7,490 nucleotides of DNA. It comes from an uncultured Veillonellaceae bacterium. GTDB lineage: Bacteria > Bacillota > Negativicutes > Veillonellales > Dialisteraceae. The DNA is taken from NCBI GenBank assembly GCA_958439155.1, contig CAUBUJ010000081.1, forward strand, positions 1 through 7,490. Reading direction: 5' to 3'. Below are positions 5,641-7,490 of the stretch, piece after piece; the stretch's first letter is position 1; every line of letters begins with the position of its first letter. The position numbers were made by a program, and so were the translations under genes. A model generated the notes under the pieces. That model did no database searches, had not been told where the DNA came from, and saw only the letters and a list, made by a program, of their open reading frames with translations.

Positions 5641-6570
5641 TTATTTCTCAATGAGTTCTTCCAGTACTTCCCGTCCGCCTTCGGCCAGGAGGGTCTCGGC
5701 AGCGCTCTTTCCAAGGCTGGCTGCCTCAGACGCCTTCCCCCGGCAGGCTGTCCGGTAAAAACGGCGCCCGTCAGGAGAGGAAATGAACGCATGCACGGCC
5801 ATGGTTCCGACGGCGCTCACCTCAGCAAAAGCACCGGCCGGGACCTTGCAGTCTCCGCCGACCTTGCCGAGAAAGGCCCGCTCCGCCTGGATGGAGGCGG
5901 CTACCTTCTCATCATGAAGGAAGGCGAGAAGGCCTGCCAGTTCGTGGTCTTCTTTCCGGATTTCCACAGCCATCACGCCCTGGCCCGCCGCGGGAATGCT
6001 CTCATCGGTAGAGAGGTATGACCGGATCCGGCTGGCCATCCCGAGACGCACCAGGCCGGCCGCTGCCAGAATGACCGCGTCATACTGCCCATCATCGAGC
6101 TTCCGCAGGCGGGTCTGTACATTGCCCCGGAGGGACCGCACCGAAAGATCCGGCCGGCGGTGGAGCAGCTGGGACTGGCGGCGCAGGCTGGATGTGCCCA
6201 CCACAGCGCCCGCCGGAAGCGCGTCCACGCTATCGTATTGCAGCGAAACGAATGCGTCCCGCGGGTCTTCCCGTTCTGTCACAGCAGCCAGCCGGAAAGG
6301 TTCGGGCAGCTCCGCCGGCACATCTTTCAGGCTGTGCACTGCCAGGTCTGCCCTGCCTTCGAGGAGGAGGTATTCCAGTTCCTTGATGAAAAGGCCTTTC
6401 CCGCCAATCTCGGCGAGAGGCATCTGGAGGATCTCATCCCCTTTGGTGGATACAGGAAGAAGTTCTACCACCATCTCCGGGTACTGCTGCCGGAGGCGGC
6501 GCGCCACGTATTCCGCCTGCCACAGGGCAAGGGCGCTCTTTCTGGTGGCGATGGTGATCTTATTTCTCAT
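5641..6570 (-). CDS. hemC: Porphobilinogen deaminase (hydroxymethylbilane synthase, HemC)
   Basis: The enzyme polymerises four porphobilinogens into hydroxymethylbilane on a covalent dipyrromethane cofactor. The 309-residue product matches the family length. Visible are the start ITIATRKSALALWQA (5-19), STKGD (41-45), GGKGLFIKELE (56-66), AVHSLKDVP (77-85) with catalytic Asp83, GTSSLRRQSQL (125-135), RSLRGNVQTRL (145-155), PAAGQGVMAVE (193-203) and the cofactor cysteine Cys241 in GGDCKVPAGAFA. In the E. coli enzyme the residue before the cofactor Cys is Gly; here it is Asp240, a mild variation. The ATG at 6570 has GAGGAG (6578-6583) seven bases upstream and overlaps the end of hemA by 11 nt, indicating co-transcription and probable translational coupling. 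The substrate comes from HemB and the product goes to the HemD half of the next gene. Confidence 0.96.
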   Translation of the reverse strand: MRNKITIATRKSALALWQAEYVARRLRQQYPEMVVELLPVSTKGDEILQMPLAEIGGKGLFIKELEYLLLEGRADLAVHSLKDVPAELPEPFRLAAVTEREDPRDAFVSLQYDSVDALPAGAVVGTSSLRRQSQLLHRRPDLSVRSLRGNVQTRLRKLDDGQYDAVILAAAGLVRLGMASRIRSYLSTDESIPAAGQGVMAVEIRKEDHELAGLLAFLHDEKVAASIQAERAFLGKVGGDCKVPAGAFAEVSAVGTMAVHAFISSPDGRRFYRTACRGKASEAASLGKSAAETLLAEGGREVLEELIEK

Positions 6571-7490
6571 CAGCTCTCTCCTCTGCGGTGAGCTGGAAAA
6601 TCCGTTCCACCTGCTCCTTTGCCAGTCTTTCCTGCGGCGTTCCTGCCGCCGCTGCCAGACGAATCATCGGCTCCCGGAGAAGTTTCCGTACAATCATATG
6701 GGTCATATGGTCAATAACTCGGATGTCCTCCTCTGTAAGGCCTTCGATCTTGGAGAGCGCTTTCCGCTGCTCCCGCTCCCGGATATGGGCGGCCTTGTCT
6801 GAGAGGGACACCATCACCGGCCGGGTACTGAGATACTGGAAACGTTCCTCAATGGAAGCGATTTCTTCTTCAATGATCGCTTTGGCCCGCTCCGCCTCTC
6901 CTTCGCGGAAGCGGATATTGTCCTCCACGATCTGCTGGAGATCGTCAATATTAATGAGCGTCACCCCGCGGATGCTTCCTACTTCCGGATCGGTATCCCT
7001 CGGGACGGCGATATCGATGACCACGATGGGCCGGTTTTTCCGGCGGGCCATAAGCTGCCGCACTTCCCAGGGCTTGATAATATACTGGGTCGCCCCGGTG
7101 GAAGTGATCACAATATCCGCCGTATCGGCCGCATCATAGGCAGAAGCGAAAGGCACTGCGCGGCCCCCCATTTTGAGTGCCAGTTCCTGCGCCCGTTCCA
7201 GATGACGGTTTGTCACCACCACGCGGCGGAGCCCTTTCCCCTGGAGATTCTTCACAGTGAGCTCTGCCGTTTCGCCGGCGCCTACAATGAGCGCCGTCCG
7301 ATCTTCAAGACTCCCGAGAATTTTCTGCGCCATCTGCACCGCGGCGTAGCTCACAGACACAGCATTATAGGAAATATGCGTCTCCGTGCGGACCCGCTTC
7401 CCTGTCATGATTGCCCGGTGGAAGAGGGTATTCAGAATGGTGGCGGTCGCTTTCGCCTCAAGCGCCATGGTATAGGCGGTCTTCACCTGG
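6560..7490 (-). CDS. hemA: Glutamyl-tRNA reductase (HemA), N-terminus outside the window
   Basis: GluTR reduces glutamyl-tRNA(Glu) with NADPH to glutamate-1-semialdehyde, the committing step of the C5 route. About 309 residues are visible and the frame runs off the right edge. The last codons seen upstream read QVKTAY, matching the family's GQVK-AY segment, so the GTG at 7486 is internal and not a start. By comparison with E. coli HemA (418 residues, from memory), about 120 residues are missing, including the catalytic Cys region. Counting that GTG as residue 1, the part present shows KRVRTET (30-36), the NADPH-binding LIVGAGETAELTVKNL (66-81), VTNRHLERA (91-99), VIDIAVPRDTDPEVG (156-170), a long helical stretch (about 190-245) and the C-terminal dimerisation segment HMTHMIVRKLLREPMIRL (260-277). 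The end overlaps hemC by 11 nt. Confidence 0.95.
   Translation of the reverse strand, partial: QVKTAYTMALEAKATATILNTLFHRAIMTGKRVRTETHISYNAVSVSYAAVQMAQKILGSLEDRTALIVGAGETAELTVKNLQGKGLRRVVVTNRHLERAQELALKMGGRAVPFASAYDAADTADIVITSTGATQYIIKPWEVRQLMARRKNRPIVVIDIAVPRDTDPEVGSIRGVTLINIDDLQQIVEDNIRFREGEAERAKAIIEEEIASIEERFQYLSTRPVMVSLSDKAAHIREREQRKALSKIEGLTEEDIRVIDHMTHMIVRKLLREPMIRLAAAAGTPQERLAKEQVERIFQLTAEERADEK

Noticed and set aside
4213..6021. 602-codon plus-strand open frame spanning cobA-hemD and part of hemC
   Set aside because: It crosses two well-supported minus-strand genes and their spacer, and has no recognisable motifs; its length comes from GC-biased codon use on the other strand.
7484..7486. 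GTG as start codon of hemA
   Set aside because: The upstream CAG codon and the conserved GQVK context show that the reading frame continues beyond the window.

Overview
The window carries six protein-coding genes, all on the minus strand. Read in the direction of transcription (right to left) they are hemA (5' end cut off by the right edge), hemC, a fused cobA-hemD, then an 811-bp gene-free stretch, then hemB, hemL and coaX. The first five form an almost complete early tetrapyrrole module. GluTR (HemA) and GSA aminomutase (HemL) make 5-aminolevulinate from glutamyl-tRNA. HemB condenses it to porphobilinogen, HemC makes hydroxymethylbilane, and HemD closes the uroporphyrinogen III ring. The CobA half methylates that product to precorrin-2, the entry to siroheme and cobalamin. 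CoaX (type III pantothenate kinase) is unrelated in function and has its own promoter and terminator.

The C5 route, the CobA-HemD fusion and the order hemA-hemC-cobA/hemD-hemB-hemL point to a Firmicute, most likely of the Clostridia/Negativicutes type. The short intergenic repeats (GCTTTTA/GCTGTTG heptamers and CCCCTCTCAGTC palindromes) remind me of Dialister-like gut Negativicutes. That genus guess rests on memory and is unverified.

Layout: 14-46 coaX terminator; 52-834 coaX; 835-987 intergenic with coaX promoter and hemL terminator; 988-2286 hemL; 2283-3269 hemB (ATGA overlap with hemL); 3270-4080 intergenic repeats; 4081-5598 cobA-hemD; 5641-6570 hemC; 6560-7490 hemA, partial. Two starts differ from the longest open frame. 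hemB begins at the ATG at 3269, not the upstream GTG. hemL begins at the ATG at 2286, which overlaps the hemB stop. Both choices follow from well-placed Shine-Dalgarno sequences.

The non-routine part is the hemB-cobA/hemD gap. It holds two tandem 7-bp repeat arrays, an inverted-repeat element of about 250 bp whose two arms show paired changes in a small hairpin, a 25-bp direct repeat, and a perfect 15-bp hairpin without a U-tract. I see no new protein system. The genes are standard housekeeping enzymes, and the open questions concern the intergenic elements and how they affect expression of hemB-hemL.
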